Positions 53,066 to 61,636 of a stretch of 64,000 bases of DNA are shown piece by piece (position 1 is the stretch's first letter; each line of letters starts with the position of its first letter). A program made the position numbers and the translations under genes. The notes under the pieces were generated by a model. That model made no database searches and was not told where the DNA came from. It saw only the letters and a program-made list of their open reading frames with translations. The stretch lies in contig JABCZI010000008.1 of NCBI GenBank assembly GCA_013289765.1, positions 124,001 to 188,000 on the forward strand. Direction: 5' to 3'. This DNA is from Acidobacteriota bacterium (GTDB taxonomy: Bacteria; Acidobacteriota; Terriglobia; Terriglobales; Acidobacteriaceae).

Positions 53066-53863
53066 ATGGCAAAAGGTAAATATGCCAAAAAGCGAGAGCG
53101 CCGCGACAAGGTAAATGCTATGGCTATCGAAGCAAACCCTGAAGTGCAGGCATCCAAAGGCAAAGGGAGCGATTCCAGCGCACAAAGCAATGATCACCAG
53201 CCACGATGGTGGGGCTTGACTCGTTTTGAATGGGTTATCAGTGGTCTTACTTTCTTGGCCGCAGTGATAGCTGGTCTGACTGGAGGGATTCTTTGGAAGC
53301 AAGTCAAAGGCAGCGAACTGGATGTTCGAGCGTGGGTAGTAGCCCGCCAGAATGGATCGATTCAGGCCGTGGCAAATAGAGCTTTGGCCCTTCCAATTCG
53401 AGCTACCAACACCGGCAAAACCCCAGCGAAACAAGTAACTGGCAGGTACTATCTTGAGGTTGTGAAAAATGGAGAAGCTCCCGATTTTGACTATACAAAA
53501 ACTCGACCCCTCCAAAAGATGTATTCGGGCGATCTGTCTCCAAATGACAATGCTGACATCGTGGCTATGCGGTATAAAGATAAGCTCGGAAGTACAACCG
53601 ATACACTCGTGTATCCGCTGGATGAAATTGAATACAGGGCTATTATGGATGGATCGTACTATGTCGCCGCTCACGGGATAATCACGTATGACGACGTTTT
53701 CCATATTCATCATTGGAAAACATTCTGTTTTTGGTTTCCGTTTACAAGTCTTGACTACTCGACCGGCGCTTGCGTGGCTCACAACGCAAGCGACGATCAC
53801 GGAGAGACATACAGACCGCTTCCGAAACCAGCCCCCCATGAAATGACGCAAAATCAAATGTAG
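53066..53863 (+). CDS. Single-TM hypothetical protein with extracytoplasmic domain
   Basis: WGLTRFEWVISGLTFLAAVIAGLTGGILW TM; 265 aa. Confidence 0.65.
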   Translation: MAKGKYAKKRERRDKVNAMAIEANPEVQASKGKGSDSSAQSNDHQPRWWGLTRFEWVISGLTFLAAVIAGLTGGILWKQVKGSELDVRAWVVARQNGSIQAVANRALALPIRATNTGKTPAKQVTGRYYLEVVKNGEAPDFDYTKTRPLQKMYSGDLSPNDNADIVAMRYKDKLGSTTDTLVYPLDEIEYRAIMDGSYYVAAHGIITYDDVFHIHHWKTFCFWFPFTSLDYSTGACVAHNASDDHGETYRPLPKPAPHEMTQNQM

Positions 53864-53898
53864 GGCCGCCCCCCATACGTTTCAACCTACAAAAAATC

Positions 53899-53923
53899 GA
53901 GCGCCTCCTAACCAAAGGCGCTC
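53899..53923 (+). terminator. Terminator-like hairpin
   Basis: gagcgcct-cctaaccaa-aggcgctc. Confidence 0.6.
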
Positions 53924-54029
53924 TTGGTGTCTGTGGCCAATATCGGAAAGTGATGGCAGAGCATTTACAAATTGCTTGATCCCCTCCAAGACTGTCGCTA
54001 GAATGTGCCCGTGACGCTTTGAGTCTACT

Positions 54030-54266
54030 TTGACTTACACGGCGATAACTTCGGATGTACGGCTCTTTGGACAGGTGGCGTCACTAATCATAGTCCTCGT
54101 TTGCATGATTCTTGGTGCACTCGGTTTTTTCAAGCGCGACCCCAACAAATGGTATGGAACTATGCAATGCAACAAGTGCGGTTACGTATGGCAGTCGAGG
54201 CGCAGGACTCCACCGGCAAGATGCGCCCGATGTAACACAACGGCGATTCGAGTTTCTCTAGGTTGA
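54030..54266 (+). CDS. Small TM protein with zinc ribbon
   Basis: TM helix then CNKCGYVWQSRRRTPPARCARC. Confidence 0.55.
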   Translation: MTYTAITSDVRLFGQVASLIIVLVCMILGALGFFKRDPNKWYGTMQCNKCGYVWQSRRRTPPARCARCNTTAIRVSLG

Positions 54267-54364
54267 TCTTGTTTAGAGCGGACCAACACTTATACAAAAC
54301 CCTCAATGAGCGCTATGGCTGGTTTCGCCAGTTCATCTGGACACCGTCTAACTGAAGCGGCAAA

Positions 54365-54739
54365 ATGCATACAATGACCGAAGAACTGGCAGCTCTGATG
54401 CAACGTTACCGCCGCACGCCTGAATTCATGTTCTCGGACTTGAGCGACGTAAACTCGACGGGGATGACTGGCGACACGCTCCTGCACTCAGCAGTCGTCA
54501 GATCATCCACTGAAGACGTGGACCTGCTTATCAGATCGGGAGCTAAAGTAAATGCACAAGGAGACCTGGGAAACACGCCTCTTCACCACGCCGCAAGCCG
54601 TGGCCTGTTGAGCATTGCTGCGAAGTTGGTTGCCTCGGGTGCAAACACGCAGTTGAAGAACGAGTTCGGTCAAACGCCCGCTGATATTGCAACTCTCATG
54701 AAACACAACGAAGTGGCAGACCTTCTACTGGCCAAGTGA
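54365..54739 (+). CDS. Ankyrin-repeat protein
   Basis: GDTLLHSAVVRSSTEDVDLLIRSGAKVNAQGDLGNTPLHHAASRGLLSIAAKLVASGANTQLKNEFGQTPADIA. Confidence 0.85.
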   Translation: MHTMTEELAALMQRYRRTPEFMFSDLSDVNSTGMTGDTLLHSAVVRSSTEDVDLLIRSGAKVNAQGDLGNTPLHHAASRGLLSIAAKLVASGANTQLKNEFGQTPADIATLMKHNEVADLLLAK

Positions 54740-55426
54740 TCCCAGCTTTTGCATAGTTGGCGAAAAATCGCGATTACACTTCGCAATTCCGCAACCACAC
54801 ACCTCCGCGTGGCAGGGCGGCCCGTTTGCGGCGCAGTGTTGAGCCATTGGCTGCATCATCCCGCCCGAACCCGCGCCCATGGCCGCATGTGAGCCACACG
54901 AGTAACTCACACATCCGCACATCAACACACATCTGTGCGCATGATGGCTGCCCTTGCACTGCAACGGTTTACCTCGGTGACTTCTGAAAGCGCACTCTCT
55001 GCGAAGCCCGGCACATCACCAATATCCAGCACAATTGGCACCGCAATGCCCTCGAAACGATATGGTGCGCAGCTCAGTGTTGCAACGTTGCCAATAGGTT
55101 GTGAGGTTGTTGGTTGCTTTTGGTGTTGAGTTGAGAGGCACTTCGCGGCCTTCTGTATGTTATTGACCCCGAAGGGGATAGGCAGGGGTAAATTTCCCTG
55201 CCTTCAACCGTGGCGACCGTTGCGCGCTTCCAAAGCCACACTCGCGAAATTCGTTGCGAGATTTAGACGCGATACGCCAAGCACGAGCCACGAATCACCC
55301 GAGTTTAGCTTCGCTCGGTCTCCATTCCTGCGAGTTGGCGGCCACATTGCGCGCCCGGTTTCGCATTGCCCTAACACCTCACGGAGATGATGCGAAACAC
55401 AAAACGCAAAGCAGGAGGCTCTAAAC

Positions 55427-55678
55427 ATGCCCGCAGACCCGAGCAAGGCCGGAAAGATTGGCGGCAAGAGTAAAAGCGCAGCGAAACTCGCGGCGGCCCG
55501 CCGCAACGGATTCCAAAAAGTGACCAAGGCCGAGTCCAAGCCGGTGCCCACGGTTGAGCAACTCCGCCGCGTTATTACGGTGCCCGCACCGTCAAACCGG
55601 CGATCACCGAAACCACAACCCACAACCGCAACCGATGAGTTGCAACAGGAGCCCACATCCGATGATTTCACCATCTAA
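55427..55678 (+). CDS. Small basic hypothetical protein, phage/element-type
   Basis: MPADPSKAGKIGGKSKSAAKLAAARRNGFQKV; RBS-like aggagg upstream. Confidence 0.55.
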   Translation: MPADPSKAGKIGGKSKSAAKLAAARRNGFQKVTKAESKPVPTVEQLRRVITVPAPSNRRSPKPQPTTATDELQQEPTSDDFTI

Positions 55679-55868
55679 CTTTGGCCGCCTAGTCGTGGCC
55701 CTTTGGCGTACCGCCCAAGCCCGCGAGGTTGCTGTTGCAACTCTCCGCGAGCGCGAAGCAATCACTGCCTCAACACGCTGGCAGGCGAGGCAGTGTCGGG
55801 AATTGCGGCGCTCGATTGCCAAGTTGACCGCACGAGCACAACGGCAAGCTGGAAAGTTGGCCGCGTGA
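55662..55868 (+). CDS. Small basic hypothetical protein
   Basis: MISPSNFGRLVVALWRTAQAREVAVATLREREAITAS..., overlaps previous ORF. Confidence 0.4.
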   Translation: MISPSNFGRLVVALWRTAQAREVAVATLREREAITASTRWQARQCRELRRSIAKLTARAQRQAGKLAA

Positions 55869-56179
55869 TGATGAAATTTTGGAAACGCAAACCGGAGTCG
55901 CAATTTTGGCGCGAGGAGTTGGAGCGCGTGCGTAACGATCACGCCCAACAGGTTGAGCACCTCCGCGCCGAGATTGCAAAGCGTGATGCGGAAATCGAGC
56001 GTCTCAACACCGAGGCCGCCGAAGTGCGGCGCGAGGTTGAGAAATCCGTGCGCGAGTTGGCCGAGCAAAATGCGGCGCTCACCTTGCGTGCACAACAGAG
56101 GCAAGCACCACCGTGCGTGCCAATCGGTAACGAATCGGATGGTGAGTACAAATATGAGCAGAGTGGCGGCGGTTGGTGA
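55868..56179 (+). CDS. Coiled-coil hypothetical protein
   Basis: EELERVRNDHAQQVEHLRAEIAKRDAEIERLNTEAAEVRREVEKSVRELAEQ. Confidence 0.5.
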   Translation: MMKFWKRKPESQFWREELERVRNDHAQQVEHLRAEIAKRDAEIERLNTEAAEVRREVEKSVRELAEQNAALTLRAQQRQAPPCVPIGNESDGEYKYEQSGGGW

Positions 56180-56431
56180 CCACAATTCTTCTTGCCGTTT
56201 TGATTTTCGTTTTGTGCGGGCGCAAACCACCGAGCGGGCGCGGCGGGTGCTCGTACACGCGCAACGCACCCAAGGGAGCGGCTCCAACATCGAGGCGAGT
56301 GTGAGTTTCTCCACCATCGCATTTCTGTTTTTGCTGTGCTCGCGCTCGTGTGTGCTGTCACACGCGGGTGAAACGTTGAGGGGCTCAACCCCTAAAGAAG
56401 TGCGGCAACGCACTTAGAAAGTAGGAATAAC

Positions 56432-56902
56432 ATGGCGGACATTCAACTCAAGACTTTTGAAAAGCAACGCTTTTACAAGATTGATGACACACTCGCCCGC
56501 ATTCTTTTTTCACTTGGTGTTGCCGAAGGCATCACGAAAGAGCCCGCACAAACGCGTGAGGATACACCACCGCCCAAGGTGCCAACATTCTCCGTTGTGA
56601 TGGGGCCACAAGGCTCACCGGTTTTGCAATTGCATCTCCCGAGCGGCGAGCGCCGATTCTTCAACAACGAGATTGCAATGCGGTTTGATGCAAACACGCA
56701 ACGTAAGCAATGGGCCGAGGCCGTGCGCAACGCGTTTAAGACTTTGGTGTGGAGCGGTGCCGAGGGGCGGCAAGTGTTGCAAGGCCCGGAGCCCTCGGAG
56801 GAAGTCATCGAGGAGTACCGAAACACGCGCAACAAGTTGGCGGCGGCGGCCAATGAGGCTCACCGCGTGAAGATGGAGAATGCAGCGATTTTGAGCCGTT
56901 GA
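56432..56902 (+). CDS. Hypothetical protein
   Basis: 156 aa ORF, no recognised motif. Confidence 0.55.
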   Translation: MADIQLKTFEKQRFYKIDDTLARILFSLGVAEGITKEPAQTREDTPPPKVPTFSVVMGPQGSPVLQLHLPSGERRFFNNEIAMRFDANTQRKQWAEAVRNAFKTLVWSGAEGRQVLQGPEPSEEVIEEYRNTRNKLAAAANEAHRVKMENAAILSR

Positions 56903-56930
56903 AGTCGGCAGGTAACAAAAACTGATTTTT

Positions 56931-57284
56931 ATGAGGAGCATCACCATGGACAAACTTTTACAGAAGCGATGGCACGACAGTGGAAAATGTTTGGAAGATT
57001 TCACGCTTGCGGAACTTGGCCCGGTGAAATACCGAGCGGCGGAGCAACGGATTTCGGAACGAATTAAGCAACATGCTTTCACTGTGCGTGCAAATCAAGC
57101 CCGTGCTCGCATGGCGCAGCGTGCAGCCGAGGCAACCGATGCAATCAACAAGCGGCTCGCCGCACTCCTCGGGTTAAAGATTCGCTCGGAGGCCAACAAG
57201 TTATCCACCGAGGAACGGGTTGCGCAATGGTGGGATGAATTGAAAACCCGCACCATTTCCGCACGCCCGTGGGTGAAAAACTAA
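56931..57284 (+). CDS. Hypothetical protein
   Basis: 117 aa ORF in the same operon direction. Confidence 0.5.
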   Translation: MRSITMDKLLQKRWHDSGKCLEDFTLAELGPVKYRAAEQRISERIKQHAFTVRANQARARMAQRAAEATDAINKRLAALLGLKIRSEANKLSTEERVAQWWDELKTRTISARPWVKN

Positions 57285-57387
57285 ACAAGATTCGGGGCGA
57301 GGGGTGGTGCCCAAGCCTCGATAGTGCGTGCCGGTGGGGTTACTCCTGTTTCCCACACAAACATCGGCACGTGCGCTCAGAAAATGA

Positions 57388-57612
57388 ATGGAGGCAACAA
57401 TCATGGAAGCAGAAAACTTAACCCGAGCTTGTGACCGAGCCCATGCAATTTTCATCGAGGAAACCGAGCGCCGCGTTGAGCGCGAGCAGGCCGCCGCAAC
57501 CGCTCCACCTCAACCACCGTTTGTGCCGCTCACCGCCGAGAAAATCCGCGAGGCGGCCAACGCCATCCGAGCGAAACAAGGGCTTGGCCCATTGCCCAAC
57601 GGCATCGCATGA
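57388..57612 (+). CDS. Small hypothetical protein
   Basis: 74 aa ORF overlapping the start of the next ORF. Confidence 0.5.
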   Translation: MEATIMEAENLTRACDRAHAIFIEETERRVEREQAAATAPPQPPFVPLTAEKIREAANAIRAKQGLGPLPNGIA

Positions 57613-58586
57613 CCGACATTCGCGCCACTCATTACCCGGTTGAGGCAACCTTCCACGGATTCGCGGAAGGTTGGAAGTCAACCGGGCTCTCGTTCGGTGA
57701 CATTGGCCGCATGAGCGTGAGCGAGCGCAAAGGCGCACGGGCTCGGCGCTTTGTCACCCCATCTTGGGCCGTCAACGATGATGAGTTGGCCGAGTTGGTC
57801 ACGTACTTTATGGAAAAGCGTGCCCGCTTGCACGGCACTGACGAGGGCACGTTGGCCGAGCGGCTCGCACATGCCGAAGCACGGTTATTGCACGAGGGGC
57901 GGACTCAGTACGTTGAGTCTCTCCAAAATTTGTGCGCCGAATACGTGCAACTCAAGAAATCCGGTGCCGTGGATGCCGGGCGCGTGCGGAGCCTTGAAAT
58001 TCTAATTGCGAATCGTGACACCGTGGTGCGCATGATTGACGGAGGATGCTCGCGCATGTTGCTTGGCGTGGTTTATCACTACTATCGGCGCGGGCTCAAC
58101 GGCCTTCAAGTTGGGGAAGAGATTGGCCTCAAGCATGACCATGTGCGGCAAATTCTTTACCGGTTGCACACTGCTTGGCGGGAATTAAAAGGCATCGAGC
58201 CGGAGCGCATTTCACATCGGTACCTTGATTTTTCGGGCAATGATTACGAGGTGGATGATGAGCAGGTTTACGTTTTGCGGGCTCGCGGGTTGAGTTATCG
58301 TGCCATCTCGGTACGGTTGCGCATCCCTTATTTTGAGGTGCTCAATGCACGCGCTCGCCTGAAAAGGCGGCGTGAAACATTGGAAGTTGTATGCGGTGCG
58401 GTGCAGCAACACACCGGCGAGGTGTTGCCCGTTCCTGATTTGCCTCGGTGTTTTGAATCCTCAACACCAACTCCGTCGTCCGAAAACGTGCGTTACAAAT
58501 TGTACGCACAATTCTGCGAGCGCCTCGGGCATGCCCCGATGAGCGAGCGCGTGTGGCAAATCCAAGACAAGGGCAACATGTACTAA
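57609..58586 (+). CDS. HTH-containing hypothetical protein (sigma region 4-like helices)
   Basis: LNGLQVGEEIGLKHDHVRQILYRLHTAWRELKG and RARGLSYRAISVRLRIPYFEVLNARARLKRR. Confidence 0.55.
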   Translation: MTDIRATHYPVEATFHGFAEGWKSTGLSFGDIGRMSVSERKGARARRFVTPSWAVNDDELAELVTYFMEKRARLHGTDEGTLAERLAHAEARLLHEGRTQYVESLQNLCAEYVQLKKSGAVDAGRVRSLEILIANRDTVVRMIDGGCSRMLLGVVYHYYRRGLNGLQVGEEIGLKHDHVRQILYRLHTAWRELKGIEPERISHRYLDFSGNDYEVDDEQVYVLRARGLSYRAISVRLRIPYFEVLNARARLKRRRETLEVVCGAVQQHTGEVLPVPDLPRCFESSTPTPSSENVRYKLYAQFCERLGHAPMSERVWQIQDKGNMY

Positions 58587-59351
58587 ATGGCGCGAATCAA
58601 CCTCATCCGTGCGGGCCGCCGCGTTGGAAAATTGCTCGTGCTCCGGCGAGCAGGCACCAACAAGCGCGGGCGCTTGTGGCTGTGCATCTGCGATTGCGGG
58701 CGCAAGAAACTCATCAACACCAACTCACTCCGCGTGGTGAAATCGTGCGGGTGCATGTATCGCGGCGGGCGTTTTCAAAGTTTTGTGGGCAAACGATTCG
58801 GGCGCTTGTTTGTGATGCGTGACAGCGGAGAACGGCAGAAGGATAGCGGCGCACGGATGTGGTCATGCCGGTGCGATTGCGGGCGAGATAAGTTGGTTGC
58901 ATCGTGTGACCTCACCAAGACAAATGGCACGCAATCATGTGGGTGCTTGTTTCTTGAGCACTGCGCAACGATTCGCCGCACCCATGGTGCCCGCTCGATG
59001 GATGTACCGCCCGGCGTGAAACGCGCTTATAGCTCTTGGAGCAACATGCGCACCCGGTGCCTCAATCCCAACTCGATAAATTGGAAGGACTACGGAGGCG
59101 CGGGCATCACGGTGCACAAGGCGTGGCTCGGGCCAAACGGTTTTCGCGCATTCCTCGCGGATATGGGGCAGAGGCCGGAGGGCACAACGCTCGATAGGCG
59201 CAACGCGTTTGAGGGATACAACCCCAACAATTGCCGATGGGCCGATGCGGAAACACAGGCGAACAATCAAAGGCGATTTTATGTTGACGGGAAACCGCCC
59301 GCCGAGGTGATTGCGGGATGCGAGCCCATCGCGCCCGGTGCCGAGTGGTGA
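58587..59351 (+). CDS. Phage-type zinc-ribbon / HNH-homing-endonuclease-like protein
   Basis: Two CxCG...CGC ribbons; YSSWSNMRTRCLNPNSINWKDYGGAGITVHKAWL...TTLDRRNAFEGYNPNNCRWADAETQANN. Confidence 0.7.
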   Translation: MARINLIRAGRRVGKLLVLRRAGTNKRGRLWLCICDCGRKKLINTNSLRVVKSCGCMYRGGRFQSFVGKRFGRLFVMRDSGERQKDSGARMWSCRCDCGRDKLVASCDLTKTNGTQSCGCLFLEHCATIRRTHGARSMDVPPGVKRAYSSWSNMRTRCLNPNSINWKDYGGAGITVHKAWLGPNGFRAFLADMGQRPEGTTLDRRNAFEGYNPNNCRWADAETQANNQRRFYVDGKPPAEVIAGCEPIAPGAEW

Positions 59352-59420
59352 GCAGGCGCTCGTTGACAAATTCCGGTCCATCGGGCAAGCAAGTGGCGAA
59401 CATAAGGCGAACAGTGTACC

Positions 59421-59612
59421 ATGGCTGTTGTGGATGAGGGTCGCAAGCGCGTGTTGTTGATTGCGGCGAGCATCCTAGCAGCCCGAAAGTTGGCGCAACA
59501 CGATGGTGGGAAGCGCGTACCGGCAACAGTGGCCGCCATTTCAGATGCTGTGCGATGGGCCGAAGAAATCATGCGTGAGATTGATGAGCGGTGGCCAGCA
59601 CGAGATGCTTAA
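59421..59612 (+). CDS. Small hypothetical protein
   Basis: 63 aa ORF MAVVDEGRKRVLLIAASILAARKLAQHDGGKRVPATVAAISDAVRWAEEIM. Confidence 0.45.
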   Translation: MAVVDEGRKRVLLIAASILAARKLAQHDGGKRVPATVAAISDAVRWAEEIMREIDERWPARDA

Positions 59613-59662
59613 GGTGAGGCGGTCTTTTGGAAAAGTCACCTCGCGGCAAGGGAAACAGGTAT

Positions 59663-60871
59663 ATGATGGACGACTTCCAACAACAAATTGTCATAGTGGA
59701 AGTCCCAATCAATTCCGAGGTGCTGCGATGGGCCAGAGAGCGCGCTGGCCTCAGCATCGATCAACTTACTAAGAACTTCGTTGACACTTCGAGAATACGA
59801 AGTTGGGAAAACAGCACCTCTCTACCTACATTGGCACAGGCAGAAACGCTTGCGACTAAATTAAGAATACCCCTCCCGATTTTGCTTTTGGACCAACCGC
59901 CAAAAATTCCATTGCCAATCCCCGATTTAAGAACATTGGACAGCCTCTCACCGGGAAATCCAACTCCCGAATTTGTCGATACAGTCAACGATGCTGTTGT
60001 CAGGCAAAGTTGGTATCGCGAGTATGTCCTTACAGAGTCTGCCCGGCCCTTAGCTTTCGTCGGTCAATTCAATCCAACTGACAACGTTTCTACGGTGGCA
60101 CGGTCGATTCGCACCGTGCTTCAGCTTGATGAGCGCCTGCGCCTTCAATGCCGGACGTGGCAAGACTTTCTTAGTAAGTTTGTGCAACGGGCAGACAGCG
60201 CAGGAATAATCGTGATGAGAAATAGTGTTTTTCGCCACGACAACACCCGCAGACTCCTTGTTGACGAGTTTAGAGGATTCGCAATAAGTGATGCCTATGC
60301 CCCCCTTGTCTTCGTCAACAGTCGAGATGCGAAGGCGGCGCAGATTTTCACGTTAGCCCACGAACTGGCTCACATTTGGTTAGGCGCTACCGGCATCTCC
60401 AATCCCGACCCGAGAAAACGGCGCGCGGATTTCAATGCAGTGTTGGAACGGACGTGTAATGAGATAGCGGCAGAAGTGCTCGTTCCGCAAGATAGCTTCC
60501 TACGATTATGGTCAGTTGACAAAACGACGGACGCCAATGTGAAGCAGGTAGCGGCGCACTATCGTGTGAGTTCGATGGTGGCGCTGAGGCGAGCGAATGA
60601 TCTTGGAAAGATCAACGCGGAGGAATTTAAGAGGAAAATTGCTGCCGAGTATGCCCGCTTCCGCGCCATGGAGAAAGAGGAGCAGGAAAAAAAAGAGGAG
60701 GAGAGAAGTGGGAACTTTTGGAACCTATTCGCTATGCGCAACGGCCAACGCTTCACGGATGCCGTGGCCAATGCCGCACGTCGCGAAGCAATACCCTTTA
60801 TCTATGCGTCGCACTTACTCGGCGTAAAAGCGTCCACTCTTGAAAACTACATCAAGCGCTTTCAGGTTTGA
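59663..60871 (+). CDS. XRE HTH + ImmA/IrrE metallopeptidase (COG2856-type)
   Basis: LRWARERAGLSIDQL HTH; FTLAHELAHIWLG (HExxH) protease motif. Confidence 0.88.
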   Translation: MMDDFQQQIVIVEVPINSEVLRWARERAGLSIDQLTKNFVDTSRIRSWENSTSLPTLAQAETLATKLRIPLPILLLDQPPKIPLPIPDLRTLDSLSPGNPTPEFVDTVNDAVVRQSWYREYVLTESARPLAFVGQFNPTDNVSTVARSIRTVLQLDERLRLQCRTWQDFLSKFVQRADSAGIIVMRNSVFRHDNTRRLLVDEFRGFAISDAYAPLVFVNSRDAKAAQIFTLAHELAHIWLGATGISNPDPRKRRADFNAVLERTCNEIAAEVLVPQDSFLRLWSVDKTTDANVKQVAAHYRVSSMVALRRANDLGKINAEEFKRKIAAEYARFRAMEKEEQEKKEEERSGNFWNLFAMRNGQRFTDAVANAARREAIPFIYASHLLGVKASTLENYIKRFQV

Positions 60872-60880
60872 GGAATATTC

Positions 60881-61378
60881 GTGCCAAGGCACTGGCTTGA
60901 CTCTAGTGTGTTCATTACGGCGCGTGACACGATGTTTGCATTCGACATCAATACTTCGTTTTGGAAGTGGATGGGTGAGGCGCTCGAATCAGGCGCTGTT
61001 GTTGCGCCTCGGAAAGTTTACGAAGAACTTGTTGAGAATGTAAGGAAAACAGATGACTTGGCAATATGGGTAAAGACGAGACGCAAGAAAGGCTTGTGCG
61101 TGGAGCCCGACGCGCAGACATTTCAGGCCCTAAAGTCCGTTTCGGATTATCTCTTCCACGGTGGGCGCTACCAGTACCCGTTTGCTCTTGATTTCGTTAA
61201 CGGAGCAGACCCGTGGATTATTGCCCATGCGATGGTGGACGGAGGCACTGTCGTTTCGCAAGAGACAGACAAACAGCCACACGCTAACCGCGTTCGCATC
61301 CCGGACGTGTGTGATCACTTTGGGGTTCCGTGCGTTAAAGTTTGGGAGATGTTACGAAATTTGGGAGCGAAGCTGTGA
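60881..61378 (+). CDS. DUF4411-like PIN-domain protein
   Basis: WLDSSVFITARD, VVAPRKVYEEL, NGADPWIIAHAMVDGGTVVSQE acidic PIN-like residues; adjacent to XRE-ImmA gene. Confidence 0.8.
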   Translation: MPRHWLDSSVFITARDTMFAFDINTSFWKWMGEALESGAVVAPRKVYEELVENVRKTDDLAIWVKTRRKKGLCVEPDAQTFQALKSVSDYLFHGGRYQYPFALDFVNGADPWIIAHAMVDGGTVVSQETDKQPHANRVRIPDVCDHFGVPCVKVWEMLRNLGAKL

Positions 61379-61388
61379 GTTGGGCTTG

Positions 61389-61508
61389 TGGTAGGGATAC
61401 CGGGAGTCGAACCCGGACGCCTTGCGGCAGAGCCTTGTAAGGTGCCGAACTCGCTTTCGTTTCGGCATCTTGGCAAGGCCCCGCGTCTGCCAATTCCGCC
61501 ATATCCCC
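61389..61508 (-). tRNA. tRNA-Leu-like class II tRNA with anticodon loop replaced by an extended hairpin (no assignable Leu anticodon)
   Basis: GGGGATA/TATCCCT acceptor, GCGGAATTGGCAGACGC D arm, TGCCGCAAGGCGT variable arm, CCGGGTTCGACTCCCGG T arm, A73, encoded CCA; 42 nt between the GGGCC and GGCTC halves of the anticodon stem. Confidence 0.85.
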
Positions 61509-61636
61509 CACGAATGAAAGTTATAACATCGAGCTTACGGGTACGGGGTGAACACCCTTCGTTGGTGATTTTGATGGAAAGAAATGGCTCTCTGATGTCG
61601 CGTTCGCGTCTCCGATCACTTTCGTCATAAGGGCTT

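Noticed and set aside
61389-61508. Ordinary tRNA-Leu or group I intron-containing tRNA-Leu
   Set aside because: The anticodon-loop insert is only about 35 nt too long, too short for a group I intron, and no excision gives a Leu anticodon.
61389-61508. Selenocysteine tRNA (selC) to match the candidate selenoprotein
   Set aside because: Acceptor stem is 7 bp with a normal T stem, A73 and no UCA anticodon loop; it does not fit tRNA-Sec.
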